From positions 2,108,001-2,172,000 of the forward strand of contig NZ_JAPEOB010000002.1 in assembly GCF_026341775.1 (NCBI RefSeq): 64,000 bases of DNA, in the 5' to 3' direction. The notes beneath the pieces are model-generated. The model was not told the origin of the DNA. It worked only from the letters and a program-made list of their open reading frames with translations, and made no database searches. Shown here in pieces: positions 25,450-33,411 of this stretch. This DNA is from Streptomyces sp. NBC_00654. GTDB lineage: Bacteria; Actinomycetota; Actinomycetes; Streptomycetales; Streptomycetaceae. Within the stretch, counting starts at the first letter, position 1. Each line of letters opens with the position of its first letter. Both the position numbers and the translations under genes were made by a program.

Positions 25450-26139
25450 TCACTCCAGCCGGGCCCGCACCAGCCCCGACTCATAGGCGATGACGACGAG
25501 TTGGGCCCGGTCGCGGGCGCCGAGCTTCGCCATGGCCCGGTTCACATGGGTCTTGACGGTGAGCGGGCTGACGGCGAGCCGCTCGGCGATCTCGTCGTTG
25601 GAATGTCCGCCCGCGACCAGTACGAGGACCTCGCGTTCGCGCACGGTGAGCGCGGCGAGCCGCTCGGAGTACGCGGCGGAGTCCGGCCCCTCCCCCGAAC
25701 TTCCGCCCTGGGCGAGGAAGGTGGCGATGAGCCCCTTCGTCGCCGCCGGGGAGAGCAGCGCCTCACCGCCCGCGGCGACACGGATGGCATTGAGGAGTTC
25801 GTCCGGTTCCGCTCCCTTTCCGAGGAAGCCCGAGGCTCCGGCGCGCAGTGACTGCACGACGTACTCGTCCACCTCGAACGTGGTGAGCATGACGACGCGT
25901 ACCTCTGCCAGATCCGGGTCGGCGCTGATCATGCGGGTGGCGGCGAGCCCGTCCGTGCCCGGCATCCGGATGTCCATCAGCACCACGTCGGCGCGCGTCG
26001 AGCGGGCCAGCTCCACGGCCTGCGCACCGTCCGCCGCCTCCCCGACGACCTCCATGTCGGGCTCCGAGTCCACCAGCACCCGGAACGCGCTGCGCAGCAG
26101 CGCCTGGTCGTCGGCGAGCAGCACCTTGATCGGTGTCAT
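25450..26139 (-). CDS. NarL/LuxR-family response regulator
   Basis: 229 residues. The receiver domain (1-120) has D10-D11, the phospho-acceptor D56 (VVLMDIRMPG), T86/T87 and K109 (LGKGAEPDEL). The C-terminal LuxR helix-turn-helix (~165-225) reads LTVREREVLVLVAGGHSNDEIAERL and SPLTVKTHVNRAMAKLGARDR. Its ATG overlaps the kinase stop (ATGA), so this is a kinase-regulator pair. The target genes are unknown; the downstream RND transporter is a reasonable guess. Confidence 0.94.
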   Translation of the reverse strand: MTPIKVLLADDQALLRSAFRVLVDSEPDMEVVGEAADGAQAVELARSTRADVVLMDIRMPGTDGLAATRMISADPDLAEVRVVMLTTFEVDEYVVQSLRAGASGFLGKGAEPDELLNAIRVAAGGEALLSPAATKGLIATFLAQGGSSGEGPDSAAYSERLAALTVREREVLVLVAGGHSNDEIAERLAVSPLTVKTHVNRAMAKLGARDRAQLVVIAYESGLVRARLE

Positions 26140-27419
26140 CCGCGTCCCCCCGTCCTGCCCGCCGTGCCCGGCCGCTCCGGTTCACCCGTGCGGGCCCTGA
26201 CCGGCAGGATCGCATGCACCCGGAATCCGCCTCCGTACCGAGGCCCCGCGGTGAGGGTGCCGCCGAGCGCGGTGACGCGTTCGCGCATGCCGACGAGGCC
26301 GTGGCCGCCGCCGTGGCGGTCCTCGTCCTCGGCGGCGGGGCAGGCGTCACCGCCGCGGCCGTTGTCGAGCACCGTGACCTCCGCCGTCACCCCGACCCGT
26401 ATGACGCTCACCTCGGCCCTGGCACCGGACCCCGCGTGTTTGCGGACATTGGTCAGCGCCTCCTGGATGACCCGGTAGGCGGCCAGGTCGACGGCCGCGG
26501 GCAGCGGGGGCTCGCTGTCGGCACAGGCCACCTCGACGGGGAGCCCGGCGTGGCGGAAGGTGTCCACCAGCCCACCGAGGACGCCGAGCCCGGGAGCGGG
26601 TTCGGTGGGGGCCTCGGGGTCGCCGGACTGCCGCAGCAGCCCGACCGTGGCCCGGAGTTCGTTGAGCGCCGAGCGGCTGGCGTCCCGGACGTGGGCGAGC
26701 GCCTCCTTGGCCTGGTCCGGGCGCCTGTCCATGACATGGGCGGCCACCCCGGCCTGGACGTTGACCAGGGCGATGTGGTGGGCGACGACGTCGTGCAGGT
26801 CCCGGGCGATCCGCAGCCGCTCCTCGGCGACCCGGCGGCGGGCCTCCTCCTCGCGGGTGCGCTCGGCACGTTCGGCGCGTTCCCTGATCGCGTCGACGAA
26901 CGCGCGCCTGCTGCGGACCGCGTCCCCCGCGGCGCCCGCCATCCCGGTCCAGGCGAAGACGCCGAGGTTCTCCTGCGCGTACCAGGGGGACGAGCCGAAG
27001 ACCATCGTGGCCACGGTCAGCACCGCCATGGTGACCAGGCCGACCCGCCAGGTGGTGGGCCGGTCGGTGCGGGAGGCGACGGTGTAGAGCGCGAGGACGA
27101 CCCCCATGACGACCGGGGCCGGCGGGTCCGTCAGCACGAACTCCGCGGCCGCCAGGGCGCCGGTGAAGGCGAGCACCGCCATGGGGCGCCTGCGGCGCAG
27201 CACGAGGGCCCCGGCGCTGAGCGCCATCATGAACACGCTGAAGACCCCCGGGCTGCGGGTGCCGAAGCTCGGCCTCCCGGCGTTCGCCGCGCCCGGGTCG
27301 GCGAACGACGCGCAGATCATGCTCAGGAACACGATGAGGGCGAGGGCCCCGTCGAACGCCAGGGGATGGTCCCGCAGCCAGCGGCGGGCGCGCACGAGCC
27401 CGGTCGAGAGGGTGGTCAC
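26136..27419 (-). CDS. two-component sensor histidine kinase (HisKA_3)
   Basis: About 427 residues from GTG 27419; a TTG three codons upstream (27428) is also possible. The N-terminal half has six hydrophobic segments (residues ~20-165) with very short loops, so the signal is probably sensed in the membrane. The phospho-acceptor His sits in RIARDLHDVVAHHIALVNVQ, and the ATPase domain shows YRVIQEALTNVRKHAG, VLDNGRG and GHGLVGMRERV. It pairs with the overlapping LuxR-type regulator. Confidence 0.92.
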   Translation of the reverse strand: MTTLSTGLVRARRWLRDHPLAFDGALALIVFLSMICASFADPGAANAGRPSFGTRSPGVFSVFMMALSAGALVLRRRRPMAVLAFTGALAAAEFVLTDPPAPVVMGVVLALYTVASRTDRPTTWRVGLVTMAVLTVATMVFGSSPWYAQENLGVFAWTGMAGAAGDAVRSRRAFVDAIRERAERAERTREEEARRRVAEERLRIARDLHDVVAHHIALVNVQAGVAAHVMDRRPDQAKEALAHVRDASRSALNELRATVGLLRQSGDPEAPTEPAPGLGVLGGLVDTFRHAGLPVEVACADSEPPLPAAVDLAAYRVIQEALTNVRKHAGSGARAEVSVIRVGVTAEVTVLDNGRGGDACPAAEDEDRHGGGHGLVGMRERVTALGGTLTAGPRYGGGFRVHAILPVRARTGEPERPGTAGRTGGRG

Positions 27420-27528
27420 ATCGGGCAACGGTACGGCGTGTCGTACACGGATCCGTCAGCGCGGTGTGCGAATACGACCACAGAACCGTCACTGTCCCGA
27501 AGGCCGGGCCCGCAAGCCGCGGCGGACA

Positions 27529-27570
27529 GCACGGTGCCCCGCGGCCGGCGGACCGGGCGGGGCACTGTGC
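27529..27570 (-). terminator. terminator of the pspA operon
   Basis: 14-bp stem (27529-27542 / 27557-27570) with one wobble pair, 49 bp beyond the pspAA stop and before the kinase gene. Confidence 0.65.
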
Positions 27571-27618
27571 GAGGCGGGTGCTGTCGGAGCGTGGAGCGGG
27601 AGTCGTGCGCGGCGGCTG

Positions 27619-27897
27619 TCAGCCGGGGATCAGTCCGTCGTCGCGGAGCATGGCGCGCACCTCTTCGAGGGTCGCGTCCGGCGACGGCAGGATCAGCCCG
27701 GACGGCTCCAGGGAGTCGTCCGGCAGGGGTGTGCCGAGCTCGCGCACCTTGTCCAGGAGCGCGTGGAGCGTGGTGCGAAAGCCGGGGCCGTCGCCGCTCT
27801 CCATTTCCGCGAGCAGTACGTCGTCGAGCTCGTTGAGCTCGGCGACATGACTGTCGGCCAGGCTGACCTGGCCCTCCCCCATGATCCGTACGATCAT
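27619..27897 (-). CDS. pspAA: PspA-associated protein PspAA
   Basis: 92 residues from ATG 27897 (MIVRIMGEGQVSL); the upstream extension of the frame lies inside pspA and is not used. The start sequence MIVRIMGEGQ, the middle LNELDDVLLAEMESG and the C-terminal DATLEEVRAMLRDDGLIPG match the PspAA domain found next to PspA in actinobacteria. It is only 10 bp from the pspA stop, so one operon. It presumably modulates PspA at the stressed membrane. Confidence 0.9.
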   Translation of the reverse strand: MIVRIMGEGQVSLADSHVAELNELDDVLLAEMESGDGPGFRTTLHALLDKVRELGTPLPDDSLEPSGLILPSPDATLEEVRAMLRDDGLIPG

Positions 27898-27907
27898 GAC
27901 GTTGCCC

Positions 27908-28702
27908 TTACTGCTTGTCGAACCTGTGCGGGGACTGCTGCGACTGCGGTGCGGCGTCCTGGGCACCGCCCTCGATGGCCTGCTGCGAGGAGGAGGAGCC
28001 GCCGGCCAGTTCGGCCTTCATGCGCTGCAGCTCCAGCTCCACATCCGTACCACCGGAGATCCGGTCCAGCTCGGCGGCAATGTCGTCCTTCGCCGTCCCG
28101 GTCGGGTCGTCCAGCGCTCCGGAGGCGAGCAGCTCGTCGATGGCACCGGCCCGCGCCTGGAGCTGCTGGGTCTTGTCCTCGGCCCGCTGGATCGCCAGAC
28201 CGACGTCGCCCATCTCCTCGGAGATCCCGGAGAAGGCCTCGCCGATCCGGGTCTGCGCCTGGGCAGCCGTGTAGGTCGCCTTGATCGTTTCCTTCTTCGT
28301 ACGGAAGGCGTCGACCTTGGCCTGAAGGCGCTGGGCCGCGAGAGTGAGTTTCTCCTCCTCACCCTGCAGCGTGGTGTGCTGCGTCTCCAGGTCCGTGACC
28401 TGCTGCTGGAGGGCGGCGCGCCGGGACAGCGCCTCGCGGGCCAGGTCCTCGCGGCCGAGCGCGAGCGCCTTGCGGCCCTGGTCCTCCAGCTTGGACGACT
28501 GTCCCTGCAGCTGGTTCAGCTGCAGCTCCAGCCGCTTGCGCGAGGTCGCCACATCGGCGACGCCGCGGCGCACCTTCTGAAGCAGCTCCAGCTGCTTCTG
28601 GTACGAGTAATCGAGGGTCTCGCGCGGATCCTCGGCCCGGTCAAGGGCCTTGTTTGCCTTCGCGCGGAAGATCATCCCCATACGCTTCATGACACCGCTC
28701 AT
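27908..28702 (-). CDS. pspA: phage-shock protein A (PspA/IM30/Vipp1 family)
   Basis: 264 residues. The N-terminal amphipathic segment (MSGVMKRMGMIFRAKANKALD) is followed by the long ESCRT-III-like helical coiled coil (residues ~25-220) with the landmark DPRETLDYSYQKQLELLQ. The Gln/Ser/Ala-rich C-terminal tail (SSSSQQAIEGGAQDAAPQSQQS) is poorly conserved. It binds stressed cytoplasmic membranes and maintains integrity. It sits in a two-gene operon with pspAA. The ATG 28702 start is conventional; M5 is an alternative. Confidence 0.94.
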   Translation of the reverse strand: MSGVMKRMGMIFRAKANKALDRAEDPRETLDYSYQKQLELLQKVRRGVADVATSRKRLELQLNQLQGQSSKLEDQGRKALALGREDLAREALSRRAALQQQVTDLETQHTTLQGEEEKLTLAAQRLQAKVDAFRTKKETIKATYTAAQAQTRIGEAFSGISEEMGDVGLAIQRAEDKTQQLQARAGAIDELLASGALDDPTGTAKDDIAAELDRISGGTDVELELQRMKAELAGGSSSSQQAIEGGAQDAAPQSQQSPHRFDKQ

Positions 28703-28972
28703 GGGCTTCGCGCGCCCCCTTCTGACGGACTGAGCTCCAGCACTCCAACAGAACCCACAGTACGGGCCCTGTCTCTATTACCGCACTGTTCGGACGCGGA
28801 TGTGCTCCTCCCAAAGGACGACTGCGCCCGGAGAACGCTCCAGCCCAGGGAGTAGGTGGTGGTCAGGGAGGCGGGTGACAAACGTCCGTTCTGCCCCTGT
28901 CAGGACCCATCTCGAAGGCGGGCCGTTGCCGGATCGTTCCCGCCCGGTCCGTGCGTGCCGCGGCCGACCCCG

Positions 28973-28978
28973 TACCCT
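28973..28978 (+). promoter_or_regulatory. -10 box for leaderless DUF3043 transcript
   Basis: TACCCT lies 8 nt before the GTG at 28987, with no Shine-Dalgarno between, as expected of a leaderless mRNA. Confidence 0.5.
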
Positions 28979-28986
28979 TGGGTTTT

Positions 28987-29583
28987 GTGTTCCGTAGCCG
29001 TGCCAAGGAAGAGAAGGTCCCCACCGACAAGGTGACGACGGACCTCTCCAGGCAGTCCCGCGACCCGCAGGCCCCCAAGGGCCGCCCGACCCCCAAGCGC
29101 AGCGAGGCCCAGACGCAGCGCCGGCGTGCCTCCAGCACGCCGACCGACCGCAAGGCGGCCATGAAGCGCCAGCGCGAAGCGCGCCGCGTCGACATGGCCA
29201 AGCAGCGTGAGGCGCTCGCCACTGGCGACGAGCGCTACCTCCCCGTGCGCGACAAGGGGCCGGTCCGGCGCTTCGTCCGTGACTTCGTGGACTCGCGCTT
29301 CTGCGTCGCCGAGTACTTCCTGCCGCTCGCAGTGATCATCCTGATCCTCAGCGTGATCCAGATCCAGAACATCCAGAACATCTCGCTGCTGCTCTGGCTC
29401 GGCGTGATCGTGCTGATCGTGGTCGACTCGATCGGCCTCGCGTTCCGGCTCAAGAAGCAGCTGCGGGAGCGTTTCCCGGACACCCCGAAGCGCGGCGCCG
29501 TCGCGTACGGCCTGATGCGCACGCTCCAGATGCGCCGCCTGCGGCTTCCCAAGCCCCAGGTCAAGCGCGGAGAGCGGCCCTGA
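28987..29583 (+). CDS. DUF3043 membrane protein
   Basis: 198 residues from GTG 28987 (MFRSRAKEEKVPTDKV). The N-terminal ~90 residues are very basic and Gln/Arg-rich (TQRRRASSTPTDRKAAMKRQR) and probably contact nucleic acid, ribosome or lipid head groups. Two transmembrane helices follow (~113-134 and ~138-157), then a basic C-terminus. This is the actinobacterial DUF3043 family, of unknown function. The stop overlaps the apparent CTG start of the methyltransferase, so the two are translationally coupled. Confidence 0.9.
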   Translation: MFRSRAKEEKVPTDKVTTDLSRQSRDPQAPKGRPTPKRSEAQTQRRRASSTPTDRKAAMKRQREARRVDMAKQREALATGDERYLPVRDKGPVRRFVRDFVDSRFCVAEYFLPLAVIILILSVIQIQNIQNISLLLWLGVIVLIVVDSIGLAFRLKKQLRERFPDTPKRGAVAYGLMRTLQMRRLRLPKPQVKRGERP

Positions 29584-30377
29584 GTACGGAGACCTCCGGG
29601 TTCACGGGGGTCTCTTCGGCGTGGCTGGACGGTCTCGGCGGCCTGCGCAACACGGTCCGCCAGGAACTCGTCGCCCGGCAGCTGGACGAGCAGATAGCCG
29701 CCCGTTTCCCGGTGGGGCAGCGGCTGCGGGTGCTCGACGTCGGCATGGGCCAGGGCACCCAGGCCCTGCGGCTGGCGCGGGCCGGGCACTCGGTGACCGG
29801 CCTGGAGTCCGACGCGGCCATGCTGCGGGCGGCCCGTGAGTCGCTGTCGGCGGAGCCCGAGGGCATCCGGGAGCGGGTCAGGCTGATCGAGGGCGACGGC
29901 CGGGACACCGGGGTGCACTTCCTGCCCGGCAGCTTCGACGTGGTCCTCTGCCACGGCGTGCTGATGTATGTACCGGAGCCGGACCCGATGCTGGCGGGCC
30001 TGGCCCGGATGCTGGCCCCCGGCGGGCTGCTCTCGCTGCTCGTACGGAACGCGGACGCGCTGGCGATGCGCCCCGGGTACGCCGGGGACTTCGCGGGCGC
30101 GCTGGCGGCCTTCGACACCGCCACGTACACCAACCGGCTCGGCCTCACGGTGCGGGCCGACCGGCTCGACGCCGTGACGGCCACGCTCGCCGGAATCGCG
30201 GCGCCGCTGCACGCCTGGTACGGGGTCCGGGTCTTCACGGACAACGTGGGCAACGACGTGGAGCTGCCCGCCGCCACGGAGCTGGAGCAGCTGCTGGCCG
30301 CGGAGGACCGGGCCGCGCGGACGGATCCGTACCGCCGGGTGGCGGCCCTGCTGCATCTGTGCGGAGTACGCGGCTGA
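29580..30377 (+). CDS. SAM-dependent methyltransferase, probably CTG-initiated
   Basis: About 265 residues. The class I methyltransferase fold is clear: motif I VLDVGMGQGTQALRLARAG, the acidic loop GLESD, VRLIEGDGRD, and motif IV-like FDVVLCHGVLMYV with LARMLAPGGLLSLLVRN. Upstream of motif I the open frame gives a normal N-terminal helix (SAWLDGLGGLRNTVRQEL), but it contains no ATG, GTG or TTG until 29712. A CTG at 29580 with GGAGAG 5 nt upstream overlaps the preceding TGA (CTGA) and is the best start; the GTG at 29712 would cut into the fold. The substrate is unknown. Confidence 0.8.
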   Translation: MSTETSGFTGVSSAWLDGLGGLRNTVRQELVARQLDEQIAARFPVGQRLRVLDVGMGQGTQALRLARAGHSVTGLESDAAMLRAARESLSAEPEGIRERVRLIEGDGRDTGVHFLPGSFDVVLCHGVLMYVPEPDPMLAGLARMLAPGGLLSLLVRNADALAMRPGYAGDFAGALAAFDTATYTNRLGLTVRADRLDAVTATLAGIAAPLHAWYGVRVFTDNVGNDVELPAATELEQLLAAEDRAARTDPYRRVAALLHLCGVRG

Positions 30378-30492
30378 CGCTGCGGGAAGCGGGCCGCGAG
30401 TGCGGCCGCGGATGGGCCGCGGAGGCGGCGGCGCCGCCCCGTTCGGCCCATCAGCACAGGCCCCGCGGGGTCGGTGCCATGAGACTCCGGAC

Positions 30493-31590
30493 ATGGACTC
30501 ATCACACTCCCGACACTCCCGCAGCCGGGTGCGACGGCTGCTGATGCCGCTGACCGCGGGTGTCTGCGCGATCACCCTGGTGGGCGGCTGCTCCGGTTCC
30601 GGCTCCGACTCCGTGGAGCCCAGTTCCAGTCCGACGGGCGCGGCACAGGGGTCGGCCTCCCGCGCCACCAATGACCTCCAGGACGACTATCAGGCCGTCA
30701 TCAAGGACGTACTGCCCTCGGTCGTACAGATCGACGCCTCCGACAGTCTGGGCTCCGGCATCGTCTACGACGGCAAGGGGCACATCGTCACGAACGCCCA
30801 TGTCGTCGGCGGGGAGAAGTCCTTCAAGGTCAGCGTCGCCACCGGGGGCAAGGTCCTCAGCGCCTCGCTCGTCTCCGCGTATCCGGAACAGGATCTGGCC
30901 GTCATCAAGCTCGACAAGGTCCCCGACGGGCTGAAGGCGGCGAAGTTCGGCGACTCGGAGAAGGTCGAGGTGGGGCAGATCGTGATGGCGATGGGCTCGC
31001 CGCTCGGCCTGTCCAGCAGCGTCACGCAGGGCATCGTCTCGGCCCTCGGCCGGACCGTGAGCGAGAGCCGTTCGGGCGGTGGCACCGGGGCGACGATCGG
31101 CGACATGGTGCAGACCTCGGCGGCGATCAACCCGGGCAACAGCGGTGGCGCGCTGGTGAACCTCAACAGCGAGGTGATCGGCATTCCGACGCTGGCGGCG
31201 ACCGACCCCCAGATGGGTGACAGCGCGGCGCCCGGGATCGGGTTCGCGATCCCGGTCTCGATGGTGAAGACGGTCGCCGACCAGATCATCAGGAGCGGCA
31301 GGGTCACCGACTCGGGGCGGGCGGCGCTGAACATCACCGGCCGCACGGTCGTCGACGACAGTTACCAGCCGGCCGGGGTGGCACTGGTCAGCGTGACCAA
31401 GGGTGGCGCCGCCGACAAGGCGGGGCTGCGGGTCGGCGACATCATCACCAAGGTGGGCGACGCCCCGGTCACGACGATCACGTCGCTCTCGGAGGCCCTG
31501 GCGGGCGAGAAGCCCGGCCAGAAGGTCGAGGTGACCTACACGCGCGGCAGCACGGAGAAGACGGCCGAGGTCACGCTGGGCGAGATCTGA
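30493..31590 (+). CDS. HtrA/DegP-like trypsin-fold protease with PDZ domain, lipoprotein
   Basis: 365 residues from ATG 30493. The signal peptide has a lipobox (TLVGGC, C33), so the mature protein is membrane-tethered on the outside. The S1C catalytic triad is H103 (TNAHVVGG), D134 (EQDLAVIKL) and S217 (NPGNSGGAL). A single PDZ domain follows (~265-355, GVALVSVTKGGAADKAGLRVGD). It probably degrades misfolded exported proteins or acts in envelope-stress signalling. Length is normal for actinobacterial HtrA-like enzymes without an N-terminal cytoplasmic domain. Confidence 0.93.
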   Translation: MDSSHSRHSRSRVRRLLMPLTAGVCAITLVGGCSGSGSDSVEPSSSPTGAAQGSASRATNDLQDDYQAVIKDVLPSVVQIDASDSLGSGIVYDGKGHIVTNAHVVGGEKSFKVSVATGGKVLSASLVSAYPEQDLAVIKLDKVPDGLKAAKFGDSEKVEVGQIVMAMGSPLGLSSSVTQGIVSALGRTVSESRSGGGTGATIGDMVQTSAAINPGNSGGALVNLNSEVIGIPTLAATDPQMGDSAAPGIGFAIPVSMVKTVADQIIRSGRVTDSGRAALNITGRTVVDDSYQPAGVALVSVTKGGAADKAGLRVGDIITKVGDAPVTTITSLSEALAGEKPGQKVEVTYTRGSTEKTAEVTLGEI

Positions 31591-31610
31591 TCCGGTCCGC
31601 GGACCGGATC
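31589..31610 (+). terminator. first terminator after the HtrA-like gene
   Basis: Perfect 10-bp arms with a 2-nt centre (GATCCGGTCC / GGACCGGATC), starting within the stop codon at 31588-31590. Confidence 0.6.
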
Positions 31611-31628
31611 GCGCGGGAGCGGAACGGG

Positions 31629-31664
31629 GCGGGCGGTACAGGTGGAAGTCCCTGTACCGCCCGC
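31629..31664 (+). terminator. second terminator after the HtrA-like gene
   Basis: Perfect 14-bp stem (31629-31642 / 31651-31664, 8-nt loop), between two convergent genes. Confidence 0.75.
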
Positions 31665-31737
31665 CCTTACCGGTTTCCGCCGTCCGCCGCCAGCCGTCCG
31701 TCTTCCCGTCGTACAGGACCGGTCGGTCCTCCCGGTG

Positions 31738-31779
31738 TCAGGTCTGGTCCGCCGTGTGTCAGGCCTGGTCCGCCGTGTC
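31738..31779. repeat. 21-bp tandem duplication at the 3' end of the small acidic gene
   Basis: Two 21-bp units (31738-31758 and 31759-31779), 19 of 21 bases identical. The second unit encodes the last six residues and stop of the downstream small gene. The first unit repeats them just past the stop and would itself read HTADQT and a stop. Confidence 0.75.
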
Positions 31780-32022
31780 GGCCCGGTCCTCCGCGCCGGC
31801 GCCGTCCGCGCCCTCGGCCCCGTCCGCGCGCAGGCTCATCGGGCCGTAGATCTTGGCCGAGTCCTCGAACAGCGTCACCTGCTCCGCCCCGCCCGCCAGG
31901 AGCTCCTTCCAGAACTCACCGATCCAGGACTCCGCGTCCCCCTGCGTCGTGAACTCCTCCGGCTGCAGCGCCGGCTCCGTCTCCGTACCGTCGGACTTCT
32001 CGAACCGCCACGTCCACGCCAT
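31759..32022 (-). CDS. small acidic conserved hypothetical protein
   Basis: 87 residues from ATG 32022 (MAWTWRFEKSDGTE), which has a perfect AGGAGG five nt upstream. The body (ESWIGEFWKELLAGGAEQVTLFEDSAKIYGPMSL) is compact and aromatic. The C-terminal 20 residues are Ala/Asp/Glu-rich and low-complexity (ADGAEGADGAGAED). No domain was recognised; similar short proteins occur across Streptomyces at this locus. It diverges from cobU. Confidence 0.75.
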   Translation of the reverse strand: MAWTWRFEKSDGTETEPALQPEEFTTQGDAESWIGEFWKELLAGGAEQVTLFEDSAKIYGPMSLRADGAEGADGAGAEDRADTADQA

Positions 32023-32100
32023 GTCCGCCTCCTGGGTCACGTTGCTGCCCGAAGCCTAGCCGGGCGCGCACCCCGAGCGGGGACGCGGGAGGATCATCGT

Positions 32101-33303
32101 GTGGAACTGACTCTGCTCGGCACCGGAGCCCCCGACGGGCTGCCCCGGCCCGACTGCCCCTGCGCCGTCTGCGCCACGGCCCACGGCCCGCGGGCACGGG
32201 CCGCGACCGCCCTCCTGGTCGACGACGCGCTGCTGCTCGATCTCACCCCCGGGGCCGTGCTCGCGGCCGCCCGCGCGGGGCGTTCGCTGACCGGGGTGCG
32301 CCAGGTCCTGCTGACCCATCCCCACGACGGGCCCGCCGTCGAGCTGCCCGCCGTGCTGCCGCCGGCCGGGCGGGTGCCGGACGGCCAGGTACTGACCCTG
32401 ATCAGCGGCCACCGGGTACGGGCGGTGCCGATGGACGCCCCGGGGACCGGCTACGAGGTGACCTCGCCGGAGGGCGAACGGCTGCTGTACCTCCCGCCGG
32501 GAGCGGCGCCCTCCGGGCTCACCGACCGGGCGAAGGCGCCGTACGACATGGTGGCCGCCGATGTGATCGCACGGCCCGACGCCGTGGCCCGGCTGCGGGC
32601 CGTCGACGCGATCGGCCCGACCACCGAGGTCATCGCCGTCCATCTGGACCACGACGCACCGCCGGGCGCCGCGCTGGACCGTCGGCTCGCGGCCGCCGGT
32701 GCGCGGGCCGTGCCGGACGGTACGACGCTGGTGGTGGGCGAGTACCACGCGGTCCCGGACGTGCCCCGGCGCACGCTGGTGACCGGTGGCGCGCGGTCCG
32801 GGAAGTCGCTGGAGGCCGAGCAGCGCCTGGAGACCTTCCCCGCGGTGGTGTACGTGGCGACCGGCGGCCGCCGCGACGGCGACGCCGAGTGGGCGGCGCG
32901 GGTGGGGCTGCACCGGGAGCGCAGGCCCGCCGTGTGGCAGACCGAGGAGACCTGCGAGCTGGCGGGGCTGCTGTCGGCGGACGGGCCCCCGCTGCTGATC
33001 GACTGTCTGTCGCTGTGGCTGACGGACGCGATGGACCGGGTGGGCGCCTGGGACGACGCGCGGTGGGCGGACGGTGGCGAGGAGGCGCTGCGGGAGCGGG
33101 TCGCGGAGCTGGTCGGCGCGGTGCGCGCGACCCGGCGGAAGGTGGTGGCGGTGACCAATGAGGTGGGCGCGGGGGTGGTGCCGGCGACGGCCGCGGGGCG
33201 GCGGTTCCGGGACGAGCTGGGACGGCTGAACGCGGCGGTCGCGGCCGAGTGCGAGGAAGTGCTGCTGGTGGTGGCGGGGCAGGTGCTGGTACTGCGGGGG
33301 TGA
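32101..33303 (+). CDS. cobU: adenosylcobinamide kinase/guanylyltransferase with N-terminal MBL-like domain
   Basis: 400 residues from GTG 32101 with GGGAGG upstream. Residues ~1-215 resemble a metallo-beta-lactamase-fold domain (ELTLLGTGAPDGLP, CPCAVC, LLTHPHDGP, HLDHDAPPG) with several metal ligands apparently degenerate. Residues ~222-400 are CobU: P-loop GGARSGKS, DCLSLWLTD and TNEVGAGVVPATAAGRRFRDELGRLN. CobU phosphorylates adenosylcobinamide and then attaches GMP. Normal CobU is about 180 residues, so the N-terminal half is an added domain. It sits in the same direction as cobT. Confidence 0.92.
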   Translation: MELTLLGTGAPDGLPRPDCPCAVCATAHGPRARAATALLVDDALLLDLTPGAVLAAARAGRSLTGVRQVLLTHPHDGPAVELPAVLPPAGRVPDGQVLTLISGHRVRAVPMDAPGTGYEVTSPEGERLLYLPPGAAPSGLTDRAKAPYDMVAADVIARPDAVARLRAVDAIGPTTEVIAVHLDHDAPPGAALDRRLAAAGARAVPDGTTLVVGEYHAVPDVPRRTLVTGGARSGKSLEAEQRLETFPAVVYVATGGRRDGDAEWAARVGLHRERRPAVWQTEETCELAGLLSADGPPLLIDCLSLWLTDAMDRVGAWDDARWADGGEEALRERVAELVGAVRATRRKVVAVTNEVGAGVVPATAAGRRFRDELGRLNAAVAAECEEVLLVVAGQVLVLRG

Positions 33304-33411
33304 GCCCGCCTCCGGGCGTACTCGTGGGCAGGCGGCACCGGTACTGTTCCCGGCAGGAGCCCGCCGCCGGGTTCCCGGACCCCGACGTGACGACCCGCGA
33401 GGCAGACCTCC

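Noticed and set aside
33304..33411. Possible cobalamin riboswitch before cobT
   Set aside because: The gap is only 108 nt and I found no B12-box-like sequence; the leader of cobS is also too short (leaderless).
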